From assembly GCA_037719575.1 (NCBI GenBank), contig JBBJMF010000005.1, positions 1 to 56,853 on the forward strand: a stretch of DNA of 56,853 nt, written 5' to 3'. Positions within the stretch are counted from its first letter, which is position 1. Each line of letters begins with the position of its first letter. Positions 34,276-46,213 of this stretch are shown here, piece by piece. Position numbers and translations under genes: made by a program. The DNA is from JAWWPG01 sp037719575. GTDB taxonomy: Bacteria > Actinomycetota > Actinomycetes > Propionibacteriales > Nocardioidaceae. Under the pieces are notes generated by a model that saw only the letters and a list, made by a program, of their open reading frames with translations, made no database searches and was not told the DNA's origin.

Positions 34276-34340
34276 TATACTGGGAGTGACAGGAAGGCCG
34301 CGACTGCGTGGGTTTGCTCGCTCCACCGCAGGCGGCTTTT
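34276..34340 (+). promoter_or_regulatory. gyrB leader: -10 element and terminator-like hairpin
   Basis: A -10 hexamer TATACT lies at 34276-34281; no good -35 is visible. Just downstream, GCCGC (34297-34301) pairs with GCGGC (34332-34336), CTGCG (34304-34308) with CGCAG (34327-34331), and TGG (34309-34311) with CCA (34323-34325). TTTT follows at 34337-34340. This is an intrinsic-terminator-like hairpin within the untranslated leader, 22 bp before the gyrB start, so it may act as an attenuator. Confidence 0.55.
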
Positions 34341-34362
34341 GTGATGAGTGGAGGTCTCCTGC

Positions 34363-36498
34363 GTGAGCGTTTCGGACGAGTCGCCGGGCCCCGAAAGCGG
34401 TCCGTTCCCTGATGTCGGCGAGCCGTCTGCAGACGTTGCCCCCGGGTCGGTCAGCCCGTTCGCGGAGGACGTCGACCGGCCGTCGTACGACGCCTCCGAC
34501 ATCACCCTGCTGGAGGGGCTCGACGCGGTCCGCAAGCGCCCCGGCATGTATATCGGGTCCACCGGCGCCCGCGGCCTGCACCAGCTGGTGTGGGAGATCG
34601 TCGACAACTCCGTCGACGAGGCGCTGGCCGGCTACTGCGACCGGGTCGACGTGACGCTGCTGGCCGACGGGGGCCTGCGGGTCGAGGACAACGGCCGCGG
34701 GATCCCGACCGGCATCCACCCAGTCGAGAACGTGTCGGCGGTCACCCTGGTGCTCACCGAGCTGCACGCCGGCGGCAAGTTCGGCGGCGGCGGCTACAAG
34801 GTGTCCGGCGGGCTGCACGGCGTCGGCAGCTCGGTCGTCAACGCGCTGAGCCGGCGGCTCGAGGTCGAGGTCAGGAACGCCGGCTTCCGCTGGACACAGT
34901 CGTTCACCTACGGCGTGCCGAACGGCGTCCTCGAGCAGCACGAGGCGACCACCGACACCGGGACCACGATCACGTTCTGGGCGGCACCGGACATCTTCGA
35001 GACCACCGCGTTCTCGTTCGAGACGATCACCTCCCGGTTCCGTGAGATGGCGTTCCTGAACAAGGGCCTGGAGATCGTCGTCCGTGACCAGCGGCCGGAC
35101 GCGGAGCAGGTTGCCGACGCCATCGCGGACTCGCCGGTCGACGAGTCCGGGGAGGAGGCGCCCGACGACGTGGTCGCCGCCAGCACCGGAGGAATGGAGC
35201 GGCGGTTCCGCTACCAGGACGGCCTTGTCGACTTCGTCAAGCACCTCAACTCGACCAAGGACGCTGTCGTGCACCGCACGATCGTCGACTTCGAGGCAGC
35301 CAACGACGAGGTCGGCATGAGCCTCGAGGTCGCGATGCAGTGGAACACCAGCTACACCGAGTCGGTCCACACGTTCGCCAACACGATCAACACCCACGAG
35401 GGCGGCACCCACGAAGAGGGGTTCCGGTCCTCGCTGACCACAACCGTCAACGGCTGGGCGGAGGAGTGGGGTCTGATCAGGAAGCGCGAGGACCGGCTGT
35501 CGGGCGACGACGTCCGCGAAGGTCTCACCGCGATCGTCTCGGTCAAGCTGCTCGAGCCTCAGTTCGAGGGACAGACCAAGACCAAGCTCGGCAACACCGA
35601 GGCGAAGTCCTTCGTGCAGAAGGTCGTCAACGACCAGCTCGGCCAGTGGTTCGAGAAGAACCCGAGCGAGGGAAGGGACATCATCCGCAAGTCGATCGCA
35701 GCGGCGTCGGCCCGGCTGGCCGCCCGTCGGGCCCGCGAGCTGGCCCGCAGCCGCAAGGGTCTGCTGGGCGGTGGGGGACTGCCGGGCAAGCTGTCGGACT
35801 GCCAGTCGACCAATCCCGAGGAGTGCGAGGTCTTCATCGTCGAGGGCGACTCAGCGGGCGGCTCGGCACGTGGTGGTCGCGACCCCCGCGTGCAGGCGAT
35901 CCTGCCGATCCGCGGCAAGATCCTCAACGTCGAGAAGGCTCGTATCGACCGGGTGCTCGCCAACACCGAGGTGCAGGCGATCATCTCGGCCCTCGGCACG
36001 GGCATCCAGGAGGATTTCGACATCGAGAAGCTCCGCTACCACAAGATCGTCATGATGGCGGACGCGGATGTGGACGGCCACCACATCCAGACCCTCCTGT
36101 TGACCCTGCTCTTCCGTTTTATGAAGCCACTCATCGAGGGTGGCTTCGTCTACCTGGCGCGGCCCCCGTTGTACCGGCTCAAGTGGAACAACCCCGCCGC
36201 GCACGAGTATGTCTACTCCGACCGGGAGCGGGACGCGCTGATCGCGGCCGGCGAGGCGGGCGGGAAGAGGCTCCCGAAGGACGCGCCGATCCAGCGCTAT
36301 AAGGGCCTCGGTGAGATGAACGCCGACGAGCTCTGGGAGACGACGATGGACCCCGACAACCGGCTGCTCATGCAGGTCACCCTCGACGACGCCGCCCAGG
36401 CCGACGAGATCTTCTCGATCCTGATGGGCGAGGACGTCCACCAGCGCCGGGCGTTCATCCAGCGCAACGCCAAGGACGTCCGGTTCCTCGACATCTGA
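34363..36498 (+). CDS. gyrB: DNA gyrase subunit B
   Basis: ATPase subunit of gyrase, which introduces negative supercoils. The product has 711 residues. The GHKL ATPase shows EIVDNSVDEALAGYCD, VEDNGRGIPTGIHP and GGLHGVGSSVVNALS; the TOPRIM domain shows VEGDSAGGSARGGRD and MMADADVDGHHI. The C-terminal signature RRAFIQRNAKDVRFLDI is typical of actinobacterial GyrB. GTG 34363 was selected for its ggaggt site 7 bp upstream; an in-frame GTG at 34348 lacks one. Confidence 0.97.
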   Translation: MSVSDESPGPESGPFPDVGEPSADVAPGSVSPFAEDVDRPSYDASDITLLEGLDAVRKRPGMYIGSTGARGLHQLVWEIVDNSVDEALAGYCDRVDVTLLADGGLRVEDNGRGIPTGIHPVENVSAVTLVLTELHAGGKFGGGGYKVSGGLHGVGSSVVNALSRRLEVEVRNAGFRWTQSFTYGVPNGVLEQHEATTDTGTTITFWAAPDIFETTAFSFETITSRFREMAFLNKGLEIVVRDQRPDAEQVADAIADSPVDESGEEAPDDVVAASTGGMERRFRYQDGLVDFVKHLNSTKDAVVHRTIVDFEAANDEVGMSLEVAMQWNTSYTESVHTFANTINTHEGGTHEEGFRSSLTTTVNGWAEEWGLIRKREDRLSGDDVREGLTAIVSVKLLEPQFEGQTKTKLGNTEAKSFVQKVVNDQLGQWFEKNPSEGRDIIRKSIAAASARLAARRARELARSRKGLLGGGGLPGKLSDCQSTNPEECEVFIVEGDSAGGSARGGRDPRVQAILPIRGKILNVEKARIDRVLANTEVQAIISALGTGIQEDFDIEKLRYHKIVMMADADVDGHHIQTLLLTLLFRFMKPLIEGGFVYLARPPLYRLKWNNPAAHEYVYSDRERDALIAAGEAGGKRLPKDAPIQRYKGLGEMNADELWETTMDPDNRLLMQVTLDDAAQADEIFSILMGEDVHQRRAFIQRNAKDVRFLDI

Positions 36499-36576
36499 TG
36501 GACGGGCCGCGGCGGCGGAGCCGCGCGGACCGGCTCAACAAACCACGTCTGATGCGTCGAAGAAAGGATGTACCAG

Positions 36577-40463
<3,887 letters not shown>

Positions 40464-40467
<4 letters not shown>

Positions 40468-41102
40468 GCGACGTCGGCGACAACGCCTCCCCGCCCTCAC
40501 GGCGCCGGCTCGCCAACCCGTCCGGCTCGACCCAAGCGCCCACCCAGGAGATAGCGCGGCCTTCGGAGACCGCGGGCGCGCACGCCTACGAGGAGACCGG
40601 AAAGACTCTCCCCGTCCCCCCTAACGGCCCGGCGATGCCTTCGGACGCTGAGCGCGCGACGGCCGAGAAGTCGCGGCAGCGCGAGGTCAAGAGGGCGGCC
40701 CGTCGTGAGTCCGCGCGTCGGCCGCGTCAGACGCGGCGTGCGAAGCTGCGGCTGACCCGTGTCGACCCCTGGTCCGTGACCAAGACGTCGTTCCTGCTGT
40801 CCATTGCGTTCGGCATCATGTGTGTGGTGGCCGTGTTCCTGGTCTTCTCCGTGATGAGTGCCGCCGGCCTGTGGGACAAGGTCAACGAGACGATCCAGCA
40901 GGTGGTCAATCAGGACCCGGCCGACCAGTTCGACATCAAGGAGTACGTCGCGATAAGCCGGGTCATGGGGCTCACGATGCTGATCAGCGTGATCGACGTC
41001 GTCCTGATCACGGCCTTGGCGACGCTCGGCGCCTTCATCTACAACATGTCGGCCGCGATGCTCGGCGGCGTCGAGGTCACCCTCGCCGAAGACCTCGACT
41101 GA
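40464..41102 (+). CDS. DUF3566 transmembrane protein
   Basis: Membrane protein of 212 residues, function unknown, homologous to mycobacterial Rv0007. A charged, disordered N-terminus of about 90 residues precedes the DUF3566 core with two helices (FLLSIAFGIMCVVAVFLVFS and VIDVVLITALATLGAFIYNM). The ATG overlaps the gyrA stop (ATGA), showing coupling to gyrA. It is conserved at this place across actinobacteria, hinting at an envelope or division role near gyrase; that is inference. Confidence 0.9.
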
Positions 41103-41212
41103 GGTCGTCGTACGCCGTTCAGCGGGTGCTTGTGGGACGCTCGCTGCGGGCCGAACCGGTTTGGGCGCCCTGTCGGCGATGGGGTAATCTTCGTCGTCGG
41201 CGTCCGTCACCC

Positions 41213-41286
41213 GGGCCTATAGCTCAGACGGTTAGAGCGCTTCCCTGATAAGGAAGAGGTCAGAGGTTCAAGTCCTCTTAGGCCCA
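41213..41286 (+). tRNA. ileT: tRNA-Ile (GAT)
   Basis: 74-nt cloverleaf. The acceptor GGGCCTA pairs with TAGGCCC, the D arm contains AGCTCAGACGGTTAGAGCG, the anticodon loop CTGATAA gives GAT, and the T arm has GGTTCAAGTCC. The discriminator is A; CCA is not encoded. Same position after gyrA as mycobacterial ileT. Confidence 0.97.
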
Positions 41287-41315
41287 CGGTTCACCACCCC
41301 ACGGAAGAGGTTGCC

Positions 41316-41435
41316 ATGCTGAAGAAGCTCGTCGTCCTGACCGTCGTCGGCGCCGCCGCGAAGTTCGTGCTCAACAAGCTCACGGGCAAGAGCGATGCCG
41401 ACCTGTGGGCCGAGGCCACCGACAAGGTCCGGTAG
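41316..41435 (+). CDS. DLW-39 family small protein
   Basis: 39-residue peptide: MLKKLVVLTVVGAAAKFVLN followed by KLTGKSDADLWAEATDKVR. The length and the DLW motif near the C-terminus are diagnostic of the DLW-39 family, found between the origin-proximal tRNA-Ile and tRNA-Ala in actinobacteria. One short hydrophobic helix suggests membrane association. A ggaagagg ribosome site precedes ATG 41316. Function unknown. Confidence 0.9.
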   Translation: MLKKLVVLTVVGAAAKFVLNKLTGKSDADLWAEATDKVR

Positions 41436-41460
41436 TCCTCACGGCTCCCCGACCGGATCT

Positions 41461-41536
41461 GGGGACGTAGCTCAACTGGCAGAGCACTGCCTTTGCAAGG
41501 CAGGGGTTGAGGGTTCGAGTCCCTTCGTCTCCACCA
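41461..41536 (+). tRNA. alaT: tRNA-Ala (TGC)
   Basis: Cloverleaf of 73 nt plus an encoded CCA (41534-41536). The acceptor GGGGACG pairs with CGTCTCC, the D arm contains AGCTCAACTGGCAGAGC, the anticodon loop CTTTGCAAG gives TGC, and the T arm has GGGTTCGAGTCCC. Equivalent to mycobacterial alaT. Confidence 0.97.
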
Positions 41537-41597
41537 CTACCCTCGCAACGTCTCAACCTTCTATGCGCTTGCGCCGTATGCAAGGTGAGATGGGCAG

Positions 41598-42083
41598 ATG
41601 AGGCAGGACGAGTTCGAGGCGTTCGTCGGCAGCGAGATGTCGCGACTGCTGGGGTATGCCCGCGCGCTGACCGGCAACGACCACGACGCGTGGGACCTCG
41701 TTCAGGAGGCCCTGGTCCGGATCGGTATGAAGTGGTCACGCATCGAGCGCTCGGGAAATCCGGTCGCTTACACGCGCACGACGCTGGTACGGCTGAACAT
41801 CGACCGGCTCCGCCGTGGCGGCCGTGAGCGCCCGGTCGCCGACCTACCGGACGCGGCGGCTGTCTCCGGGCTTCCGGAGGGCGTGGATCCCTGGCTTGAG
41901 TCGGCGTTCAATTCGCTGACACCACGCCAACGGACCGCTCTCGTGCTGCGCTACGTCGATGACCTCGATCTGGCCGGCATCGCCGAGGCGATGCGCTGCT
42001 CGCTCGGTACGGCGAAGAGTCACCTCTCGCGGGGCTTGCAGCGGCTTCGCGAGCTCGCCCCCGAAGGAGATACCTATGTCTGA
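41598..42083 (+). CDS. SigE-family ECF sigma factor
   Basis: Sigma factor of 161 residues. Region 2 (FEAFVGSEMSRLLGYARALT, DAWDLVQEALVRIGMKW) and region 4 (LTPRQRTALVLRYVDDLDLA, GTAKSHLSRGLQRLRE) are both clear. The short length and sequence style fit the SigE (SACE_1560-like) actinobacterial group. The following membrane protein overlaps it by 8 bp, so that gene may encode its partner or regulator. It starts the accessory part of the window, 61 bp after tRNA-Ala. Confidence 0.9.
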   Translation: MRQDEFEAFVGSEMSRLLGYARALTGNDHDAWDLVQEALVRIGMKWSRIERSGNPVAYTRTTLVRLNIDRLRRGGRERPVADLPDAAAVSGLPEGVDPWLESAFNSLTPRQRTALVLRYVDDLDLAGIAEAMRCSLGTAKSHLSRGLQRLRELAPEGDTYV

Positions 42084-43362
42084 ACAGGACTTGCGAGAAG
42101 CGCTGCGCGGGCTCGCTTCGCCTGCGCATCCACCCCCTCGGGCCCGTGAGGTCGTGATGGCAAGGCTGGCCCGTCGGCGTCGGTTCAGGGGCATTCTGGT
42201 CAGCGGCACGGCCGCCGTCATGGTCCTGGGTGTGGTGTTCGCTTCGGCGAGAGTCCTGCACGAAGACGGACGGACGGCCGAACCGTCCCTGCCCCGACCT
42301 CCCGGGGCCCACCAACCGCAAGATCACCAACCGGGTACTTTCCTGCCGATCGCGCCGTCGCCACTTCTTCCCAGACACGACGCCGTCGGTGTGTGGACGG
42401 GTAGTGAGATGCTCGTCGTCGGGGGCACCACCGGGCCGCCGTGCCCACCTACCGCCGACTGCGCCGGACCGTCTGACGACACCCTCAGGAGCGACGGCGC
42501 TGCCTACGACCCGGCGACGGACACCTGGCAGGCCATTCCCGCGGCGCCGCGACCCGTGGTCGGCGGCCTCGCCGCCTGGTCCGGGACCGAGATGGTGGTC
42601 GTCACCGGCGGAGTCACCCTCGCCTACGACCCCCTGGGCGAGTCCTGGCGCTATCTCGACCCGCCGCCTGACGGGGGGTTCAACCAGACTGTTGTCACCG
42701 ACCAAGGAATCGTGTTTGGTTCCTACGACAAACGTCCCCGGAGCGGGATGGGCTCCGACTGGCTGCTGGACCCCCTCGTCGGGACCTGGTTGCCGATGCC
42801 AGCCGACCCCTTCGGCGAGTCTTACGACCGCAGCCTGGCGTGGGACGGGGAGCGGTTGTGGTTGTTGTCGATGAGCGTGGCGAACCACTCCAAGGCGTAT
42901 GGCGGCGCCGCGTCCCGGGTTGCGGTGCTCGAGGATGGGGCGTGGCGTGTCGTGTCGGCGACACCTCCGATGGTGTACGGGCAGCAGTGGTGGTTCTTCG
43001 AGGGTCTGCTTGTGGCGCCGGTCAGTCCAGCTAGCCCCAATGCGCGCCTCGGGGTCTTCGTCACGCCGGGGAGCACGGAGTGGTCGTCCATCCCGATCGC
43101 TGCCGTCGACCCGGACGACGGGCTTCAGGAGTGCACCCTGCCTCCGATAGGCCCGGGGCCTGAGTGGCTGGCGGGTGGGGGTCCCGTGTTGACGTCACTC
43201 GATCCGCTGGCCACCACCGTCGTACCCCCATGTGCACAGCTCGCCTTGCCCGACGTCGCAGTCTGGAGCGGCGACCAGCTGATCATCTGGGGCGGAATCG
43301 CCGCTGGGTACGAGGACAACGTGAACATCGGATTGACGTGGCGTCCCCCGCCGCCGTCCTGA
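42076..43362 (+). CDS. Membrane-anchored Kelch/beta-propeller-like protein
   Basis: Protein of 428 residues. A cytoplasmic N-terminus of about 40 residues (LREALRGLASPAHPPPRARE) resembles the short domain seen on partners of SigE-family sigma factors. One membrane helix follows (GILVSGTAAVMVLGVVFASA), then an outside domain with repeated Kelch-like blades (GVWTGSEMLVVGG, YDPATDTWQAIP, AAWSGTEMVVVTGG, WSGDQLIIWGG). Because it overlaps the sigma gene, it may be an anti-sigma-like sensor; no zinc motif is present, so this is inference. Confidence 0.75.
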   Translation: MSEQDLREALRGLASPAHPPPRAREVVMARLARRRRFRGILVSGTAAVMVLGVVFASARVLHEDGRTAEPSLPRPPGAHQPQDHQPGTFLPIAPSPLLPRHDAVGVWTGSEMLVVGGTTGPPCPPTADCAGPSDDTLRSDGAAYDPATDTWQAIPAAPRPVVGGLAAWSGTEMVVVTGGVTLAYDPLGESWRYLDPPPDGGFNQTVVTDQGIVFGSYDKRPRSGMGSDWLLDPLVGTWLPMPADPFGESYDRSLAWDGERLWLLSMSVANHSKAYGGAASRVAVLEDGAWRVVSATPPMVYGQQWWFFEGLLVAPVSPASPNARLGVFVTPGSTEWSSIPIAAVDPDDGLQECTLPPIGPGPEWLAGGGPVLTSLDPLATTVVPPCAQLALPDVAVWSGDQLIIWGGIAAGYEDNVNIGLTWRPPPPS

Positions 43363-43449
43363 TCCCTGTCGCCCCTGCGCCCTTCTCCGCCCGAGCGCGG
43401 ACTGCCATGATTCAGCTTCGCAGGATTCGTCAGCCGAGAAGGAGCAGAC

Positions 43450-43981
43450 ATGGAAACAGTCAATCTCGAGCCGGCAGCACGTGAGGTCATCTCTCTTCTC
43501 GACGGCGTCGCCAACGAGCAGCTGGCGGCTCCCACACCCTGTGAGGACACCTCGGCGGGCCGACCGCGCCGAGCGCCGAGCACCTCCACCCGCAGTGGCG
43601 CATCCAACTACCGCAGCGGCTCCTCGACCTGGCCGAAGCCTGGCGTGCGCCCGATGCATGGGAGGGGATGACAGAGGCTGGTGGGGTCACCATGCCGGCG
43701 GAGCAGATGGGGGTGGTCGCCCTCGACGAGTTGGTGCTCCACGGCTGGGACCTGGCCCGCGCCACTGGTCAGTCGTGCTCGTGTGACTCGGCGAGCACCG
43801 CTGCTGTCCTCGCGTTCACCAAGGCGTCGGCGCAGCCGGAGGAGGCGGACAACCGCGAAGGGCTGTTCGGACCGTGGTGGATGTCCCGGAGGATGCACCC
43901 GCGCTTGATCGGGCGCTCGGGTTCGCCGGCCGCGATCCGGCATGGACCCCCGCACCCACCGGGGCGAGCGTGCGGATGTGA
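43450..43981 (+). pseudogene. TIGR03086/maleylpyruvate-isomerase-like gene remnant
   Basis: An intact-looking start (METVNLEPAAREVISLLDGV) is joined after about 35 codons to the C-terminal half in another frame (LLDLAEAWRAPDAWEGMTEA, then MGVVALDELVLHGWDLARAT). A later shift at about 43877 leads to VVDVPEDAPALDRALGFAGR and the stop at 43979-43981. Roughly 60 central residues carrying part of the DinB-like metal fold are missing. The gene is therefore non-functional. Confidence 0.8.
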
Positions 43982-44067
43982 GCGATTCAGCAGCGATCGC
44001 ACGGGCCATCGTCGACGCCAACTGCTACATGACCTTGGGCATATGCGACGAGGGCGGCTGCCCGTGA
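43978..44067 (+). pseudogene. Pyridoxamine-5'-phosphate-oxidase-like N-terminal remnant
   Basis: GTG 43978 opens a 29-codon frame (SDSAAIARAIVDANCYMTLG then ICDEGGCP). It matches the first strand of flavin-dependent PNPOx-like proteins and then stops. Nothing further of the family is seen before the FUSC gene. It overlaps the previous remnant's stop, as the two intact genes would have. Confidence 0.5.
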
Positions 44068-44113
44068 CCCTATGAGCACGGTGCCGGCTCAGTTTGGGCA
44101 CTGGGCTTGGACA

Positions 44114-45379
44114 TCAGCGTCGCGGGTCTCCGTGCCGCCTGTTGCGCCGGGCAAGCTTCGCCGAGGCGTCTCCGAGACGGCGTGGCTGGGTGACGAGCCG
44201 CTGCGGAAGCCTGGGCTGTCGGCGCACGTGCCGACGTGCCCGGTCGTCGACGCCCAGCTCTTGCAGCAGGCGTTGGACGGTGGCCAGCAGCGACGAGGCG
44301 AGCGCCGCCAGTGGGGCATCAGCGCGTGGGTCGATGAGGAGAATGTCGCTGAACTTCACGCGGGCTTCCTGCAGGGTCTCCAACGCGTCCCGCAGCTCGG
44401 CGAGGTCGGGCGGGTTGTCCCCCGGCTGAGCCTCGGCGTACACGAGCCGTCCGAACGATCCCACAGCCGCGGCGAGGTCGGCGAGCAGCAGCGCCACGGC
44501 GGTGCGCACCTCTGCCGAGAGCTCGCGGGACTCAGCGTCGTAGCTGTGCGTGGCTTCGACGAGTGACCTGAACATGCTGCGCAAGGCAAGCGCGGAATGC
44601 TCCAAGGCCTCCATGCCGTGCCGTAGCCCGGGACCGAAGTCCGCCGTACCGAGAGCCCTCAGGTTGAGTCGCCTGCTCTCCTCCGCCCCCAGCAGGGCCG
44701 AACCGACGTTAGGGATGTCGTGGGTGAGCCTCCTGGCCTCATCCAGCCAGCGAGACGCTCGGTCCTTGAGATCACCGATGGACAGCTCGTCGCTGGCGAC
44801 GTCGTTCGACGCCGACTCGAGAAGCTGGGCGAGATCATCCCCGAGCCCTTCGATCGCGGAGGCGGCATCCTCGCTGGTCACCTTGGGCGGGAACAGCAGG
44901 TTGGACAGCACGCCGACGCCGGCGCCGACCAGTGTCTCGGCGATCCGCTGCCATGCTGCGGCCTCGGTCGTTCTGGCGCCGACCCCGAGCACGAGCATCG
45001 CGCTGATCGGCACCTCCAGCAGGTTCGACCCGAGGCGCAGGGCCTGACCGATCAACAGGGACAGGGCGATGACCGTGCCGAGGCTCCACCAGGTGATGCC
45101 GACGAGAGACGAGAAGCCCACCGCAACGCTGACCCCGACGACGACACTGGCCACGCGCTGGATACCGCTCGTCAGGATGCTCACCGGTGTCAGCTGGATG
45201 ACCAGCAAGGCGCTCAAAGGGGCTAGCAGCGGCAAGCTGTGTGGAAACACCAGACTGGCGACGAAGTAGCTGGCGACTGCTGCCACCGTGAGCCGCATCA
45301 TCCTTCCGATGGCACGCATGCCCCGCCTTTGAAACCGTACGCGGCTGGCCTCGAGCGAACGCCTGAGTACCTCACTCAC
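44114..45379 (-). CDS. FUSC/aromatic acid exporter family membrane protein
   Basis: Protein of about 421 residues. Four to six hydrophobic helices occupy the first 160 residues (LTVAAVASYFVASLVF, LLAPLSALLVIQLTPVSI, RVASVVVGVSVAVGFSSLVG, LVGAGVGVLSNLLFPP). A long cytoplasmic, helical region follows (LIEGLGDD-like segments, RHGMEALEHSALALRSMFRS). Half-size members of this family are proposed efflux proteins; substrate unknown. GTG 45379 or GTG 45388 are possible starts. Divergent from the lipoprotein gene. Confidence 0.8.
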   Translation of the reverse strand: MSEVLRRSLEASRVRFQRRGMRAIGRMMRLTVAAVASYFVASLVFPHSLPLLAPLSALLVIQLTPVSILTSGIQRVASVVVGVSVAVGFSSLVGITWWSLGTVIALSLLIGQALRLGSNLLEVPISAMLVLGVGARTTEAAAWQRIAETLVGAGVGVLSNLLFPPKVTSEDAASAIEGLGDDLAQLLESASNDVASDELSIGDLKDRASRWLDEARRLTHDIPNVGSALLGAEESRRLNLRALGTADFGPGLRHGMEALEHSALALRSMFRSLVEATHSYDAESRELSAEVRTAVALLLADLAAAVGSFGRLVYAEAQPGDNPPDLAELRDALETLQEARVKFSDILLIDPRADAPLAALASSLLATVQRLLQELGVDDRARRHVRRQPRLPQRLVTQPRRLGDASAKLARRNRRHGDPRR

Positions 45380-45442
45380 CAACGGCACCGGACCAGTATT
45401 GCGCGCGAGGAACCGGGGAGGCCGAGTAGGCGTCCAAGCGCT

Positions 45443-45940
45443 ATGCACACTCGGGTACGACCAGCGGTTGGCGGAGGTGTCGTCGTGATGCTCGTCGTGG
45501 CCGCACTGTCGGGCTGCGGACCGGGGATGGCGGACCGGGGCCCCTCCAAGGCGCCGATCCCGTTGTCCTCCGCGTCCACAGGCGCGGCGTCTGCGTCGGG
45601 GACCCTGACGACACCCTCGGCAGTCTCGGGCGGCGCGCCAGGCTCCACGGTGACAGGTCACTACGTCTCGCACCTCACTCCGGGCGGAATCGCGCATCCC
45701 TTAGGCAGTGCCCGAATCGGCCTGTTTCCGCACGCGTTCCAGCTCGGGGATCGCCCCGTGGCGAAGACGGTCACTGGACCTGACGGAGCATTCACCTTGA
45801 CTGCGGTCCCATCCGGGGTCTGGTTCCTCGCGCCGATCGACATGACCGACGGAACCGTCGAGGGTCGCTGGGTGCGGGTCACGGGGTCAACTGGCGCCGC
45901 AGCGAACCTCATTGCCTGCCCAGAGTGCGCGCCTCGCTAA
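45443..45940 (+). CDS. Putative lipoprotein of unknown function
   Basis: Protein of about 165 residues. A hydrophobic leader (GGGVVVMLVVAALSGCG) has a lipobox LSGC, followed by a Ser/Thr/Ala-rich linker and a beta-rich domain (ARIGLFPHAFQLGDRPVAKT, TGPDGAFTLTAVPSGVWFL) that resembles carboxypeptidase-regulatory-like folds. ATG 45443 is the best start; ATG 45488 is an alternative. No family is named with confidence. Confidence 0.6.
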   Translation: MHTRVRPAVGGGVVVMLVVAALSGCGPGMADRGPSKAPIPLSSASTGAASASGTLTTPSAVSGGAPGSTVTGHYVSHLTPGGIAHPLGSARIGLFPHAFQLGDRPVAKTVTGPDGAFTLTAVPSGVWFLAPIDMTDGTVEGRWVRVTGSTGAAANLIACPECAPR

Positions 45941-46213
45941 GACCCGGCACGCTGGGGAACTCCGACGAGTACGACGAGGAGCGCATCCACCAGGACGACC
46001 TGCGTGCCTGCGAGCACCGCGACGTGGGCAGCCCGCCGCGCGGTCAGGTGCTGCGAGACGGAGAGGAGTTCGTAGCCGGGTCGCGGTCCCGCTCGCGCGT
46101 GCCGAGTGCATGACCGGACCCGCACTGAAACGGCTCGGTCCGGGCTGGAAGATCTCGGACCTGCGGCCAGCGTCGAAGCCGCCACATCCCGGCCGCGGCC
46201 TGTCGATCCCGGG
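45941..46213. other. Intergenic stretch without a recognisable gene
   Basis: 273 bp between a lipoprotein gene and the convergent esterase gene. Short open frames on both strands look like high-GC noise; no tRNA, repeat or clear terminator was seen. One polar frame (DEYDEERIHQDDLRACEHRD) may be a worn remnant, but nothing supports that. Confidence 0.4.

Noticed and set aside
45925..46113. Short polar open frame as a small gene
   Set aside because: No ribosome site, no recognisable family, and similar frames exist on the opposite strand.
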